This document shows positions 8,555-21,470 of a stretch of DNA of 47,211 nucleotides, one piece after another (within the stretch, counting starts at the first letter, position 1; each line of letters begins with the position of its first letter). A program made the position numbers and the translations under genes. A model generated the notes under the pieces. The model made no database searches. It saw only the letters and a list, made by a program, of their open reading frames with translations, and had not been told where the DNA came from. This DNA is from Acidobacteriota bacterium (GTDB lineage Bacteria > Acidobacteriota > Terriglobia > Terriglobales > Acidobacteriaceae), in NCBI GenBank assembly GCA_021846985.1, contig JAJZVX010000028.1:1-47211 (forward strand), read 5' to 3'.

Positions 8555-9094
8555 ATGTCGCGTATTGGAAAGAAGCCCATCACCCTGCCGGCCGGCGTCA
8601 AATACAAGGTCGAGGGCAACACGGTCCACGTCGAAGGCCCCAAGGGCAAGGTGTCCGCTCTGGTCGCCGATGGCATCTCGCTGGAAGCGCACGATGGAGT
8701 GATCAACATCGTCCGCAAGAGCGACGCTTACGCCGCCGTGCATGGCCTCACCCGCGCCCTGGTGTATAACGCTGTTCATGGCGTCACCCAGGGATGGAAG
8801 AAAGAGCTCGACATTGTGGGTATCGGCTATCGCGCCGAATTGAAGGGGAAGGAGACCGTGGTCTTTACTCTCGGCTACTCCAATCCCATCGAGTTCCCCC
8901 TGCCCGCGGGCATCGAGGTGGCCATCGACCCCAAGCAGACCCATCTGACCATTTCCGGCATCGATCGCCAGAAAGTAGGCCAGGTCGCGGCCGACATGCG
9001 CTCCCTGCGCAAGCCTGATCCATACAAGAACAAAGGCGTGCGCTATAGCGATGAGAAGTTGAAGAAGAAGGCCGGCAAGACGGGAGCCAAGTAA
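8555..9094 (+). CDS. rplF: 50S ribosomal protein L6
   Basis: 179 residues from the ATG at 8555 ([17 protein letters not shown]), which has AGAGGA at 8541-8546. An ATG three codons earlier is possible but lies too close to that site. The conserved end is the [24 protein letters not shown] region, of which [11 protein letters not shown] is seen. L6 stabilises the sarcin-ricin loop region and elongation-factor binding. The following 130-base spacer carries GTTCGCAGTT words. Confidence 0.98.
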   Translation: MSRIGKKPITLPAGVKYKVEGNTVHVEGPKGKVSALVADGISLEAHDGVINIVRKSDAYAAVHGLTRALVYNAVHGVTQGWKKELDIVGIGYRAELKGKETVVFTLGYSNPIEFPLPAGIEVAIDPKQTHLTISGIDRQKVGQVAADMRSLRKPDPYKNKGVRYSDEKLKKKAGKTGAK

Positions 9095-9101
9095 GTTCGC
9101 G

Positions 9102-9167
9102 GTTCGCAGTTGCGGCGTGCGGGCCCGTGCGGGGACGACGAAGAACGGCGAACTGAGAACTGCAAAC
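9102..9167 (+). repeat. Stem-loop in the rplF-rplR spacer
   Basis: GTTCGCAGTT (9102-9111) pairs with AACTGCAAAC (9158-9167) at 9 of 10 positions. CGAACTGAGAACTGC in the right arm repeats the word found in other spacers. It lies about 57 bases ahead of rplR. Confidence 0.6.
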
Positions 9168-9224
9168 GGAGTCACAAAACCGAACGGGGCCGCGGGGCGG
9201 CTCCGCCGATAGGAACCAGAGACC

Positions 9225-9581
9225 ATGATTACGCAGACCAAGAGAAACGAGATCCGGCAGCGCATTCACAAGCGGATTCGCGCCAAGCTGGCCGGAACCA
9301 CGGTGCGGCCGCGGCTGAACGTCTACCGCTCGCTGAATCACCTCTACGCACAGATCGTCGATGACCAGAAGGGCGAAACCCTGGTTTCCACTTCCAGCCT
9401 CGCCATGAAGCTGAAAACCGGAGGCAACATCGCCGCAGCCAGAGAGATAGGCAAAGCGGTGGCCGAGAAGGCCGTGGCCAAGGGAATCAAGCAGGTGGTC
9501 TTCGATCGCGGCGGTTACCTCTACCATGGCCGCGTCAAGGCCCTGGCCGATGCCGCGCGCGAAGCCGGCCTGGAGTTTTAA
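9225..9581 (+). CDS. rplR: 50S ribosomal protein L18
   Basis: 118 residues, typical. [29 protein letters not shown] and the end [23 protein letters not shown] (split here as [10 protein letters not shown] and [16 protein letters not shown]) are standard. L18 carries 5S rRNA into the 50S with L5. The ATG follows GGAACCAGAGACC, a modest ribosome binding site. rpsE begins 101 bases later. Confidence 0.98.
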   Translation: MITQTKRNEIRQRIHKRIRAKLAGTTVRPRLNVYRSLNHLYAQIVDDQKGETLVSTSSLAMKLKTGGNIAAAREIGKAVAEKAVAKGIKQVVFDRGGYLYHGRVKALADAAREAGLEF

Positions 9582-9596
9582 GAGTAGATGCCAGCC

Positions 9597-9646
9597 ATCA
9601 GATCTCAGCTCATGCGCCGAGCTGACGGATGAGCCCCAAATCTGAT
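9597..9646 (+). repeat. Stem-loop in the rplR-rpsE spacer
   Basis: ATCAGAT (9597-9603) pairs with ATCTGAT (9640-9646), and GCTCAT (9608-9613) with ATGAGC (9629-9634) inside it. The spacer then repeats related words, GCTGAAAGC and GTTGAAAGCTGAGAG, up to the rpsE ribosome binding site. The vocabulary differs from the GAACTGCGAAC set. Confidence 0.6.
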
Positions 9647-9682
9647 CGCTGAAAGCCGAGCGTTGAAAGCTGAGAGAGAGCA

Positions 9683-10192
9683 ATGACGATATTGAAGAAA
9701 AAACTCGATGCCAACCAGTACAACCTGAAGGATCAGGTGGTGGCCATCAATCGCGTGACAAAAGTGGTCAAGGGCGGCAAGAACATGTCGTTTGCCGCGC
9801 TAGTGGTGGTCGGCGATGCCGCTGCCGGAGTAGTCGGCCACGGCTCGGGCAAAGCCAAGGAGGTTCCGCAGGCCATCCGCAAGGGAATCGAGTCGGCCAA
9901 GAAGAATCTCGTGCGTGTCCACCTGACTGAAACCACCATTCCGCATCAGGTCCTGGGCCGCTTCGGCTCCGGCCAGGTGCTCCTCAAGCCCGCTCCCGAA
10001 GGCACCGGCGTCATCGCCGGCGGCGCGGTGCGCGCGGTCATGACTTCGGCGGGGGTGCAGAACGTGCTCACCAAGAGCCTGGGTTCGCCCAATCCCCACA
10101 ACGTCGTCAAGGCCACCTTCAACGCTCTGGAGCAGTTGCGCGACAAGGCGGAAGTCGCCACAACCCGCGGCAAGACCGTGGAGGAGCTCTAG
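9683..10192 (+). CDS. rpsE: 30S ribosomal protein S5
   Basis: 169 residues. The N-terminal double-stranded-RNA-binding-like domain has [20 protein letters not shown] and [14 protein letters not shown]. The C-terminal domain has [19 protein letters not shown] and [15 protein letters not shown]5 contributes to decoding accuracy and mRNA entry; the KGGKNM loop is where spectinomycin resistance changes arise. GAGAGAGAG precedes the ATG. rpmD starts two bases after the stop. Confidence 0.98.
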   Translation: MTILKKKLDANQYNLKDQVVAINRVTKVVKGGKNMSFAALVVVGDAAAGVVGHGSGKAKEVPQAIRKGIESAKKNLVRVHLTETTIPHQVLGRFGSGQVLLKPAPEGTGVIAGGAVRAVMTSAGVQNVLTKSLGSPNPHNVVKATFNALEQLRDKAEVATTRGKTVEEL

Positions 10193-10194
10193 TC

Positions 10195-10383
10195 ATGGCT
10201 GAGACCAAGAAGATTCGCATCCAGTACTACCGCTCCAAGAACGCCACCCCCGTCAAGCACAAGCTGGTGGTCAAGGGCCTTGGCTTCACGCGCCTCAACC
10301 AGATCGTCGAGCGCGTCGATAATGAGTCCATCCGCGGCATGGTCAAGACGGTGCCGCACTTGGTGCGCATTCTGGAAGACTAG
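10195..10383 (+). CDS. rpmD: 50S ribosomal protein L30
   Basis: 62 residues, the bacterial L30 length. IQYYRSKNATPVKHKLVVKG and GLGFTRLNQIVERVDN are characteristic, ending in MVKTVPHLVRILED. The start lies two bases after the rpsE stop and its ribosome binding site, GTGGAGGAG, is inside rpsE. The 199-base spacer to rplO holds a small hairpin at 10395-10418. Confidence 0.97.
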   Translation: MAETKKIRIQYYRSKNATPVKHKLVVKGLGFTRLNQIVERVDNESIRGMVKTVPHLVRILED

Positions 10384-10394
10384 CTTCGGCCGCA

Positions 10395-10418
10395 AAAGGG
10401 CGAGTGGCCGTGCCCTTT
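10395..10418 (+). repeat. Stem-loop in the rpmD-rplO spacer
   Basis: AAAGGGC (10395-10401) pairs perfectly with GCCCTTT (10412-10418) over a 10-base loop. Only CGCGC follows, not a T run, so termination is unlikely. The rest of the spacer up to 10582 shows no gene. Confidence 0.55.
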
Positions 10419-10582
10419 CGCGCGCAAACCGGATCGTGCCGGCGGAACGGGCAAAGAATCACCTCCCCGGCGGATGAGTCCGGCATTCGCAACCGGCCCA
10501 GGGCTTCGCAGCCGGCATGGCTGCCAACAACGCGAGTCGGGCATCTGGACCGCCAGCGCCCGGCGTTACAGCGAGGAAAAAC

Positions 10583-11056
10583 ATGGCAAAGAATCTCTCT
10601 AATTTGCGCGCTCCCAAGAAGGCCAATATCGGCCGCAAACGCGTTGGCCGCGGCATGGGCTCCGGCATGGGCAAAACCTCCACGCGCGGCCACAAGGGCC
10701 AGGGCTCGCGCTCCGGCTTCAGCCTCATGCGCGGTTTTGAAGGCGGCCAGATGCCGCTCCATCGCCGCCTGCCCAAGCGCGGTTTCACCAACATCTTCCG
10801 CACCGAGTACACCATCGTGAATCTGGACCGGCTCCAAACGGCAGCCGCGAAAACCCAGCTCGCGGAGATTGGCCTCGACGATTACCGCAAGCTGGGCCTG
10901 GCTTCGAGCAAAAAAGCGCTCATCAAGATCCTTGGCTCGGGCGATCTCACCGCTGCCATCACCATCCACGCGCACAAGTTTTCCAAGTCGGCCATCGAAA
11001 AGATCGAGAAGGCTGGCGGCAAGGCCGTGCTCCTGGACGCTCCGGCTGAGGCGTAG
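10583..11056 (+). CDS. rplO: 50S ribosomal protein L15
   Basis: 157 residues from the ATG at 10583 ([19 protein letters not shown]) with GCGAGG at 10571-10576. The frame is open to 10517 but the upstream stretch is spacer. [21 protein letters not shown] and the [20 protein letters not shown] block identify L15, a late 50S assembly protein. It directly precedes secY as in most bacteria. Confidence 0.97.
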   Translation: MAKNLSNLRAPKKANIGRKRVGRGMGSGMGKTSTRGHKGQGSRSGFSLMRGFEGGQMPLHRRLPKRGFTNIFRTEYTIVNLDRLQTAAAKTQLAEIGLDDYRKLGLASSKKALIKILGSGDLTAAITIHAHKFSKSAIEKIEKAGGKAVLLDAPAEA

Positions 11057-11141
11057 CGCGACCACGCGCCTGCCCGCGCGGTAAGATCGACTGTTACATG
11101 GATTTTTGAGCGGCGGCCAACGCCTGAAGCGGATACCCACT

Positions 11142-12527
11142 ATGCTTGAGAAGTTCCTCAATATCTTCCGGATTCCCGACCTGCGCAAACGGGTGCTGTT
11201 CACCTTGGGCATCCTGGCTGTCTACCGGCTCGGCGCCCATCTCCCCACCCCCGGCGTCAATACCCAGATGCTTGCCCAGCTCTTCAACTCCCAGAGCGGC
11301 GGAGCGTTGGGACTGATGGATCTCTTCGGCGGCGGAAACCTCCGCCGCATGACCGTCTTTGCGCTGGGCATCATGCCCTACATTACGGCGTCCATCATCT
11401 TCCAGCTCCTCACCGTGGTGTATGAGCCTCTGGCGCGCATCCAGAAGGAAGGCGAACTGGGCCGCCGCAAGATCACCCAGTGGACCCGCTACATGACCGT
11501 CATCCTGGCTGCCCTGCAGGCCATCGGCATCGCCTTCATGCTGACAAAAGGCGGCATGGTCCTCGATCCCGGCCCCGGATTCATCCTGATGACGGTTCTG
11601 ACGCTCACCACCGGCTCCGCCTTCATCATGTGGCTCGGCGAGCAGATCACCGACCGCGGCATCGGCAACGGCATGAGCCTGCTCATCTTTGCCGGAATCG
11701 TCGCCGGACTGCCCCGCGGTGTGGGCGATCTCATTCAAAAGATTCAGACCGATGCCTGGGGCTCGTTCACCATCCTGGCCGTGGTGATGCTCGTCATCGG
11801 CATGGCCGCCGTGGTCACCTTCATCATCTTTGTCGAGCGCGCTGAGCGCCGCATCCCCATCCAGAGCGCCCGCCGCATCGTGGGCCGCCGCATGATGGGC
11901 GGCCAGTCCAGCCACCTCCCCATCAAGGTGAACTCCGGCGGCGTCATGCCCATCATCTTTGCCAGCTCCATCCTGTCTGTGCCCCTCATGTTCAGCCAGA
12001 TGGACGCGGTCAAGAACAATCGTTACCTCGATCCCATCGTGCAGTCCCTGCAGCCCGGCTACCCATGGTACGTCCTGCTCAACGCGCTGGGCATCATCTT
12101 CTTCGCCTATTTCTACGTGTCCATCATCATGAAGCCCACGGATATTGCGGACAACTTCCGCAAATCCGGCTCCTTCATCCCCGGCATCCGTCCCGGCAAG
12201 CGCACCTCGGACTTCATTAACGACATCCTCACCCGCGTTACGCTGGTCGGCGCCATTTATCTCATCCTCGTTCAGATGGTGCCCACTTTCCTCATTTCGG
12301 GCATTCGCTTCGACAAACTCTTCCTCGTTGGCCGCTTCTTCGAGTCGCTGCCAACCTGGATTACCCATGGCCTGGGGGTCAACTTCTACTTCGGCGGCAC
12401 TTCGTTGCTCATCGTTGTAGGCGTGGCCATGGATACGGTCAACCAGATCGAATCGCAGCTCGTCATGAGGCACTATGACGGCTTCTCCCCGCGTTCCGGT
12501 CGTATTCGCGGAAGGAGAACCTGGTAA
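11142..12527 (+). CDS. secY: Protein translocase subunit SecY
   Basis: 461 residues with about ten membrane-spanning segments. The start MLEKFLNIFRIPDLRKRVLF matches SecY; the frame extends upstream to a TTG at 11106 that gives no SecY-like residues. Motifs include YRLGAHLPTPGVN in the plug region, ITERGIGNG-like ITDRGIGNGMSLLI, and IRPGKRTSDFINDILTRVT. SecY is the channel of the Sec translocon. The ribosome binding site (GAAGCGGA) is weak. The TAA overlaps the adk ATG by one base. Confidence 0.98.
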   Translation: MLEKFLNIFRIPDLRKRVLFTLGILAVYRLGAHLPTPGVNTQMLAQLFNSQSGGALGLMDLFGGGNLRRMTVFALGIMPYITASIIFQLLTVVYEPLARIQKEGELGRRKITQWTRYMTVILAALQAIGIAFMLTKGGMVLDPGPGFILMTVLTLTTGSAFIMWLGEQITDRGIGNGMSLLIFAGIVAGLPRGVGDLIQKIQTDAWGSFTILAVVMLVIGMAAVVTFIIFVERAERRIPIQSARRIVGRRMMGGQSSHLPIKVNSGGVMPIIFASSILSVPLMFSQMDAVKNNRYLDPIVQSLQPGYPWYVLLNALGIIFFAYFYVSIIMKPTDIADNFRKSGSFIPGIRPGKRTSDFINDILTRVTLVGAIYLILVQMVPTFLISGIRFDKLFLVGRFFESLPTWITHGLGVNFYFGGTSLLIVVGVAMDTVNQIESQLVMRHYDGFSPRSGRIRGRRTW

Positions 12528-13243
12528 TGTCCTCATCTGTCGATCCCGTGGAAAGCAGCGCCGTCCTGGGAAGCAACGCCACTCCTGGCCCCATTCTTTT
12601 GCTGGGCGCGCCCGGCGTGGGCAAGGGAACTCAGGCCAAGGAGCTGGTGAAGATCTGGGGCATCCCCCAGATCTCCACCGGCGACCTGCTCCGCGGCAAC
12701 GTCGCCAAAGGCACCGATCTGGGCAAACTCGCCAAGGAGATCATGGGCCGCGGAGAGCTCGTCCCCGACTCGCTCGTCAATGAGATGGTGGCGGCGCGGC
12801 TTCAGGAGCCGGATACTGCCAAGGGTTACATCCTCGACGGCTTTCCCCGCACCCTGCCCCAGGCCTCCTGGCTCGACGGGCGCCTAGCCGCCCAAGCCGG
12901 CACCCTGCCCGTGGTTGCTGTCAGTATCCGCGTGGATTATAATCAGTTATTGCGCCGAATCACGGGGCGCAGGAATTGTCCCGTCTGCCAGGCCATCTAT
13001 AACATCTACGGCAAACCGCCCGGCAAGGAAGGCTTCTGCGACGTAGATGGGGCGGCACTGGTGCAAAGAGCTGACGACACGGAAAGGGTCTTCGAGGAGC
13101 GTATGCGCGCCTACGAGGCAATGACCGCTCCCGTAGTCGAGCACTACCGGGCTCTGGGACGTTTTGCCGAAGTGGATGGAGACCGGCCCATTGATGCCGT
13201 GATGGCCGGTATCGTTTCTGCCGTCGAGCGGTTGCGCCAATAG
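12527..13243 (+). CDS. adk: Adenylate kinase, zinc-LID type
   Basis: 238 residues, about 20 longer than E. coli Adk because of an N-terminal extension. The P-loop GAPGVGKGT is at 27-35, the AMP-binding STGDLLR at 50-56 and DGFPRT at 104-109. The LID carries C151, C154, C171 and D174, the zinc-type set. It interconverts ATP+AMP and 2 ADP. Its ATG overlaps the secY stop (TAATG), so it is translationally coupled; trimming the extension would need a start inside the P-loop, so the long form is likely real. Confidence 0.97.
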   Translation: MSSSVDPVESSAVLGSNATPGPILLLGAPGVGKGTQAKELVKIWGIPQISTGDLLRGNVAKGTDLGKLAKEIMGRGELVPDSLVNEMVAARLQEPDTAKGYILDGFPRTLPQASWLDGRLAAQAGTLPVVAVSIRVDYNQLLRRITGRRNCPVCQAIYNIYGKPPGKEGFCDVDGAALVQRADDTERVFEERMRAYEAMTAPVVEHYRALGRFAEVDGDRPIDAVMAGIVSAVERLRQ

Positions 13244-13276
13244 GCCACCGGCCGGCGGGTTTTGTCTGTTTAACCT

Positions 13277-13335
13277 CAGTTCGCTGCTCCCGATTCTTCG
13301 CCGCTTCGTCTGCGAGGGGTTGGACCTCCGAACTG
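13277..13335 (+). repeat. Stem-loop in the adk-map spacer
   Basis: CAGTTCG (13277-13283) pairs with CGAACTG (13329-13335). ACCTGAGAACCGGGAACAG follows just ahead of the map start, again echoing the GAAC words of other spacers. Confidence 0.55.
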
Positions 13336-13360
13336 AAACCTGAGAACCGGGAACAGTTTT

Positions 13361-14113
13361 GTGGCGGTCGTACTCAAGTCATCCCAGGAAATCGAGAAAA
13401 TGCGCCGCGCGGGCCATGTCGTCCGCCAGGCGTTGAATGTGGTCCGTAACGCGGTTAAGCCCGGCGCCACCACCCTCGATCTCGAAAACGTCGCCGAGGC
13501 CTGCATCCGCGACTTGGGCGCCCGGCCGGCCTTCAAGGGCTATCACGGCTTTCCCTGCGTGCTATGCACCTCGGTCAACAGCGAGGTGGTTCACGGGATA
13601 CCGTCGCCCAAGCGGGTTCTCCGGGAAGGCGACATCGTCTCCGTGGATTGCGGCGCGATTGTGGACGGCTTTTACGGCGATGCGGCCATTACCGTCCCGG
13701 TGGGCGACCGGGTGGCCCCGGAAGCAACTCGCCTGCTGCGGGTCACCGAGGCATCTCTCCATGCGGGCATCGCCGCTGTCCGCCCCGGCGCTACCCTCGG
13801 AGATGTGGGCGCCGCGGTGCAAAAGGTCGTTGAGGCGGAAGGCTTTTCCGTGGTTCGGGATTTTGTGGGCCACGGGATTGGCTCTCACATGCATGAGGAA
13901 CCACAGGTTCCGAACTTCGGCGTTGCCGGCCGCGGTATGAAACTGCGCGCGGGCATGGTCATCGCCATTGAACCCATGGTCAATGCCGGAAAGCCGGACG
14001 TGCTCGTTTTGGACGACGGCTGGACGGCAGTGGCTGCGGATGGCAGCTTGAGCGCTCATTTCGAGCACACGGTGGCGGTCACCGACACCGGTTCCAGAAT
14101 CCTGACCGAGTAG
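13361..14113 (+). CDS. map: Methionine aminopeptidase, type I
   Basis: 250 residues from a GTG start. It removes the initiator methionine from nascent proteins. The five metal ligands are all visible: D96 and D107 (VSVDCGAIVDGFYGDAAI), H171 (GHGIGSHMHEEP), E204 (AIEPMV) and E235 (FEHTVAVT); H78 is the usual substrate-site histidine. No long insertion is present, so it is the type I form. CGGGAAC is the only upstream purine-rich site. It follows adk as in many bacteria. Confidence 0.96.
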   Translation: MAVVLKSSQEIEKMRRAGHVVRQALNVVRNAVKPGATTLDLENVAEACIRDLGARPAFKGYHGFPCVLCTSVNSEVVHGIPSPKRVLREGDIVSVDCGAIVDGFYGDAAITVPVGDRVAPEATRLLRVTEASLHAGIAAVRPGATLGDVGAAVQKVVEAEGFSVVRDFVGHGIGSHMHEEPQVPNFGVAGRGMKLRAGMVIAIEPMVNAGKPDVLVLDDGWTAVAADGSLSAHFEHTVAVTDTGSRILTE

Positions 14114-14164
14114 TGACCCGGTCCCAAACTCATGGGCGCTCTGGCGCCGGAAACAGGATGCGGT

Positions 14165-14383
14165 TTGTCGAAGGAAGACGCGATTGAGGTAATGGCGGTG
14201 GTGGTTGAAACCCTGCCGAACGCCATGTTCAAGGTCAAGCTCGAGAATAATCACGAGGTCCTGACCCACGTTTCGGGAAGAATGCGCAAGAACTTCATCC
14301 GCATCCTGCCCGGCGACCGGGTCGCGGTCGAGTTGAGCCCTTATGACCTTAACCGCGGCCGGATCGTTTACCGCTACAAGTGA
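14165..14383 (+). CDS. infA: Translation initiation factor IF-1, TTG start
   Basis: 72 residues, exactly the IF-1 length, if translation starts at the TTG at 14165 (MSKEDAIEV after initiator Met). AGGA at 14155-14158 is well placed for it. An in-frame ATG at 14132 would add eleven residues unlike the family. [42 protein letters not shown] and RGRIVYRYK are diagnostic, with an OB fold. IF-1 occupies the A site during initiation. It lies between map and rpmJ as usual. Confidence 0.95.
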   Translation: MSKEDAIEVMAVVVETLPNAMFKVKLENNHEVLTHVSGRMRKNFIRILPGDRVAVELSPYDLNRGRIVYRYK

Positions 14384-14389
14384 TTTCCG

Positions 14390-14410
14390 CCGCCGGCGCG
14401 TTGCCGGCGG
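14390..14410 (+). repeat. Strong hairpin in the infA-rpmJ spacer
   Basis: Perfect 8-bp all-GC arms CCGCCGGC (14390-14397) and GCCGGCGG (14403-14410) enclose the loop GCGTT, six bases after the infA stop. The following bases (TCAGGCAGC) hold no T run. Confidence 0.75.
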
Positions 14411-14470
14411 TCAGGCAGCAACCACAATCCACCGCGGCCAGGCTTGGATGCGCGGAGAAGGGCAACAAAA

Positions 14471-14584
14471 ATGAAAGTCCGTGCCTCGGTGAAAAAAATT
14501 TGCGTCAAATGCAAGGTCATCAACCGCCGCGGGGTGGTGCGCGTGATCTGCGAGAACGCCAAGCACAAGCAGCGCCAGGGCTAA
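14471..14584 (+). CDS. rpmJ: 50S ribosomal protein L36, zinc type
   Basis: 37 residues, starting [15 protein letters not shown] and ending KHKQRQG. C11, C14, C27 and H32 form the zinc site of the C+ version of L36. GAGAAGG at 14455-14461 is the ribosome binding site. L36 is the smallest 50S protein and helps organise helices near L6. Its place between infA and rpsM is canonical. The 213-base spacer behind it carries GTTCGCCGTTCGC and ACTGAGAACGATGAACTGC words but no convincing hairpin. Confidence 0.97.
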   Translation: MKVRASVKKICVKCKVINRRGVVRVICENAKHKQRQG

Positions 14585-14797
14585 CTCCAGCCTGGCAGGA
14601 GTGGAAGTCTCCACGGAGCCGTTCGCCGTTCGCAACAAAACGCGGCATTCGATCCGGTAACTGAGAACGATGAACTGCTTTCAGGGGCTAGTTAGCTTGA
14701 GTCAAGGCTTGCGATAAACCCCGGAGTCCTTCCGCAATCACCCGTGCGAACCGGCGCTTGGCCGGGGGCACACAACCGTAAACGCAAAGGAATCGCA

Positions 14798-15184
14798 ATG
14801 GCACGTATTGCTGGCGTCGATCTGCCCCGCAACAAGCAGGCACGCATCGCGCTCACCTACATCTTTGGGATCGGCAATCCTCGTGCGCTCAAGATCCTTG
14901 AGAAGGCCCATGTGGACGCCTTCAAAAAAGTTCAGGATCTGGGCGAAGACGAGGTCAACCGCATCCGGCAGGTCATTGAGGACGAAGGCGGCGTCGAGGG
15001 CGATCTGCGCAAAGACGTCCAGATGCACATCAAGCGCCTCATCGACATTCAGAGCTATCGCGGCACCCGCCACCGGCGCTCGCTCCCGGTCCGCGGCCAG
15101 CGTACCCATACCAATGCCCGCACCCGCAAGGGGCCCCGTAAGGGCACAATTGCCGGCAAGAAGAAAGCGACGGCGAAGACCTAA
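14798..15184 (+). CDS. rpsM: 30S ribosomal protein S13
   Basis: 128 residues from [19 protein letters not shown] with AAAGG at 14786-14790; the frame is open to 14744 but without S13 residues. [34 protein letters not shown] and [11 protein letters not shown] are signatures. S13 contacts tRNA and bridges to the 50S. Its TAA overlaps the rpsK ATG. Confidence 0.98.
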   Translation: MARIAGVDLPRNKQARIALTYIFGIGNPRALKILEKAHVDAFKKVQDLGEDEVNRIRQVIEDEGGVEGDLRKDVQMHIKRLIDIQSYRGTRHRRSLPVRGQRTHTNARTRKGPRKGTIAGKKKATAKT

Positions 15185-15603
15185 TGGCCAAACAACAGCA
15201 GCCCGGCGCGGCAAAGACCGCCAAGAATAAAAAGTTCAAGAAACGTGAGCGGAAAAATGTGCCCTTCGGCATCGCTCACATCCAGGCCACCTTCAACAAC
15301 ACGATCGTGACCATCACCGACCAGGTGGGCAACACCCTTAGCTGGAAGAGCTCTGGCTCGCTCGGCTTCCGCGGCTCCCGCAAGGGCACGCCCTTCGCGG
15401 CGCAGCAGGCGGCCTCCACCGCGGCCGGTCTGGCGCGCGATCACGGCCTGCGCGCCGTCGATGTCCGCGTGGCCGGCCCAGGCTCCGGCCGCGAGTCCGC
15501 CATCCGCGCTCTCGCCGCCGCGGGCATCGAGGTCAAGTCCATTCGCGACGTCACCCCCGTGCCCCACAACGGCTGCCGCCCGCCCAAGCGCCGGCGCGTC
15601 TAG
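15184..15603 (+). CDS. rpsK: 30S ribosomal protein S11
   Basis: 139 residues. A basic N-terminus ([16 protein letters not shown]) leads into [20 protein letters not shown] and [17 protein letters not shown]; the end [13 protein letters not shown] is universal. S11 forms the platform near the mRNA exit. The ATG overlaps the rpsM stop by one base. A 124-base spacer with a GCAGTTC/GAACTGC pair follows. Confidence 0.98.
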   Translation: MAKQQQPGAAKTAKNKKFKKRERKNVPFGIAHIQATFNNTIVTITDQVGNTLSWKSSGSLGFRGSRKGTPFAAQQAASTAAGLARDHGLRAVDVRVAGPGSGRESAIRALAAAGIEVKSIRDVTPVPHNGCRPPKRRRV

Positions 15604-15610
15604 ATATACG

Positions 15611-15655
15611 GCAGTTCTCCGTTCGTGGCCGTAGGGCTTGCCAACGATGAACTGC
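15611..15655 (+). repeat. Stem-loop in the rpsK-rpsD spacer
   Basis: GCAGTTC (15611-15617) pairs with GAACTGC (15649-15655); the right arm continues as GAACTGCGAAC, the shared word. About 70 bases separate it from rpsD. Confidence 0.6.
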
Positions 15656-15727
15656 GAACTTTTAACCACGGGCCGGGACGAAGCGCATGGCGCGTAAACC
15701 GGCCGTCATCCGAAGTCAGGAGATAAT

Positions 15728-16357
15728 ATGGCTCGTTATACCGGAGCAGTCTGCCGCCTTTGCCGCCGTGAAGGCACCAAGCTTTTCCTCAAAGGCGTCA
15801 AGTGCACCTCGGATCGGTGCCCGCTGGAAAAACGCAACTTCCCCCCTGGGCAGCACGGCAAGGACCGCAAGGCCAAGATCGTTGGCTATGGCCTGCAACT
15901 GCACGAAAAGCAGAAGGCCAAGCGCATGTACTTTACCCTCGAAGGCCAGTTCCGCGAGTACTATGAAAAAGCCAGCCGTGCCCAGGGCGTTACCGGCGAA
16001 CTGCTCATCCAGCAGCTCGAACGCCGGCTCGACAATGTCGCTTTCCGCCTCGGATTCGCTATCTCCCGGCGCCAGGCGCGCCAGGTCGTCCGCCACGGCC
16101 ACGTCACCGTCAATGGCAAAAAGGTCAACATCCCGTCCTACCAGGTGAATGTGGGCGATGAAATCGCCGTTCGCGACAGCGCCAGAAAACTGGTGGTCAT
16201 CGAACAGGGAGTCCAGTTCGCGGCCCAGAACCCCGTTCCCGCCTGGCTCGAAGCCAACTTTGAAAATATGTCGGGGCGCGTGCTCCATTTGCCCAAGCGC
16301 GCCGATGTGAACCTGCCCATCAACGAGCAGCTCATCGTCGAACTCTACTCGAAGTAA
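15728..16357 (+). CDS. rpsD: 30S ribosomal protein S4, zinc type
   Basis: 209 residues, typical. The N-terminal zinc site is present as C9, C12, C26 and C31 (VCRLC ... KCTSDRC), so this is the C+ form. The S4 RNA-binding domain follows: [20 protein letters not shown] and [19 protein letters not shown]4 nucleates 30S assembly and in E. coli represses the alpha operon. CAGGAGATAAT precedes the ATG. Confidence 0.98.
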   Translation: MARYTGAVCRLCRREGTKLFLKGVKCTSDRCPLEKRNFPPGQHGKDRKAKIVGYGLQLHEKQKAKRMYFTLEGQFREYYEKASRAQGVTGELLIQQLERRLDNVAFRLGFAISRRQARQVVRHGHVTVNGKKVNIPSYQVNVGDEIAVRDSARKLVVIEQGVQFAAQNPVPAWLEANFENMSGRVLHLPKRADVNLPINEQLIVELYSK

Positions 16358-16373
16358 ACGCCAGCTCCCAGTG

Positions 16374-16427
16374 CGCTGTTCATCGTCCGCGATTGCCTCT
16401 CCGTGGCGCCGCCTGCTGTGAACAGCG
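16374..16427 (+). repeat. Stem-loop in the rpsD-rpoA spacer
   Basis: Perfect 8-bp arms CGCTGTTC (16374-16381) and GAACAGCG (16420-16427). The right arm continues as GAACAGCGAAC, close to the GAACTGCGAAC of other spacers. The remaining 96 bases before rpoA show nothing further. Confidence 0.65.
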
Positions 16428-16523
16428 AACCGGGAATGATCAACTCAACAAAAAGGAGCCCATGGCGCGGCCGCCGCAAAATGCATCGCGACGTACATGC
16501 CGCGCGGGAATCGAGAGATACAT

Positions 16524-17618
<1,095 letters not shown>

Positions 17619-17627
17619 AGCCGTCCC

Positions 17628-17677
17628 TTGTCCGTTGCCGGTTCCCGGCCGAGTTTCGTGTAGCCGGCAACGGACAA
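17628..17677 (+). repeat. Long stem-loop in the rpoA-rplQ spacer
   Basis: Perfect 14-bp arms TTGTCCGTTGCCGG (17628-17641) and CCGGCAACGGACAA (17664-17677) enclose a 22-base loop. The second arm ends 39 bases before rplQ. The arm sequence differs from the GAACTGCGAAC set but length and placement match the tuf-rpsJ element. Confidence 0.85.
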
Positions 17678-17716
17678 CCGCTAACCGGCAATTCCTTTTG
17701 GAAAGAGAGTTTCACC

Positions 17717-18190
17717 ATGCGCCATCGCAATGCAGGATTCAAGCTCGGACGTAATACCAGCCACCGTCGCGCCTTGCTGCGCAACCTGGTTACCTCGGTG
17801 ATCGAGGAAGATCGCGTCGTCACCACCGTGGCCAAGGCCAAGGCCGTCCGTCCGCTCATCGAAAAAATGATCACTCTTGGAAAGAAAGGGGATCTGCATG
17901 CGCGCCGGCAGGCCCTTGCCTTCCTTCAGACCGACGCCTCTGTGGCGCGCCTCTTCGATGTGGTGGCGCCGCGATACGGAGACCGCCAAGGCGGATACCT
18001 GCGCATCATCCGCAAAAACTTCCGCGTAGGTGACGCAGCCGAACTGGCCATCATTGAACTGCTCGGCGCTGAAAAGCAGCTCGAAGTCAAGCGCCAGAAG
18101 CGCGCTGACATCAAGGCGAAAAAGCGCGCCGAGCTCGAGAAACAGATGGAAGAAGCCAAAAAACAGGAAGGCGGCGAAGAGGCCGCATAA
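17717..18190 (+). CDS. rplQ: 50S ribosomal protein L17 with C-terminal extension
   Basis: 157 residues, against about 120-130. [37 protein letters not shown] and [15 protein letters not shown] are the L17 core. From about residue 125 a charged Lys/Glu-rich, probably helical tail follows ([15 protein letters not shown]). L17 lies at the tunnel exit. GGAAAGAGAG precedes the ATG. It is the last gene of the supercluster and is followed by a strong terminator. Confidence 0.97.
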   Translation: MRHRNAGFKLGRNTSHRRALLRNLVTSVIEEDRVVTTVAKAKAVRPLIEKMITLGKKGDLHARRQALAFLQTDASVARLFDVVAPRYGDRQGGYLRIIRKNFRVGDAAELAIIELLGAEKQLEVKRQKRADIKAKKRAELEKQMEEAKKQEGGEEAA

Positions 18191-18243
18191 GAAGACATCC
18201 GGGAGATTCCGATCCTTCTCCGCATGTACCGGAGCATGGGCGC

Positions 18244-21362
<3,119 letters not shown>

Positions 21363-21470
21363 GATCTGCCAGGCAGCAGCGTGCGCTCATGCACTGCGCC
21401 TGCATCAGAAAGAAGACCGCAGCGAAAGCGTGGTATCGTTGCACTTTGGACGAAAGCAAGGGAGAAATCG

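Noticed and set aside
11094..12536. Long leftward open frame opposite secY
   Set aside because: It mirrors secY codon by codon, is extremely rich in Asp, Glu and His and resembles no protein; GC-rich codons leave the opposite strand open.
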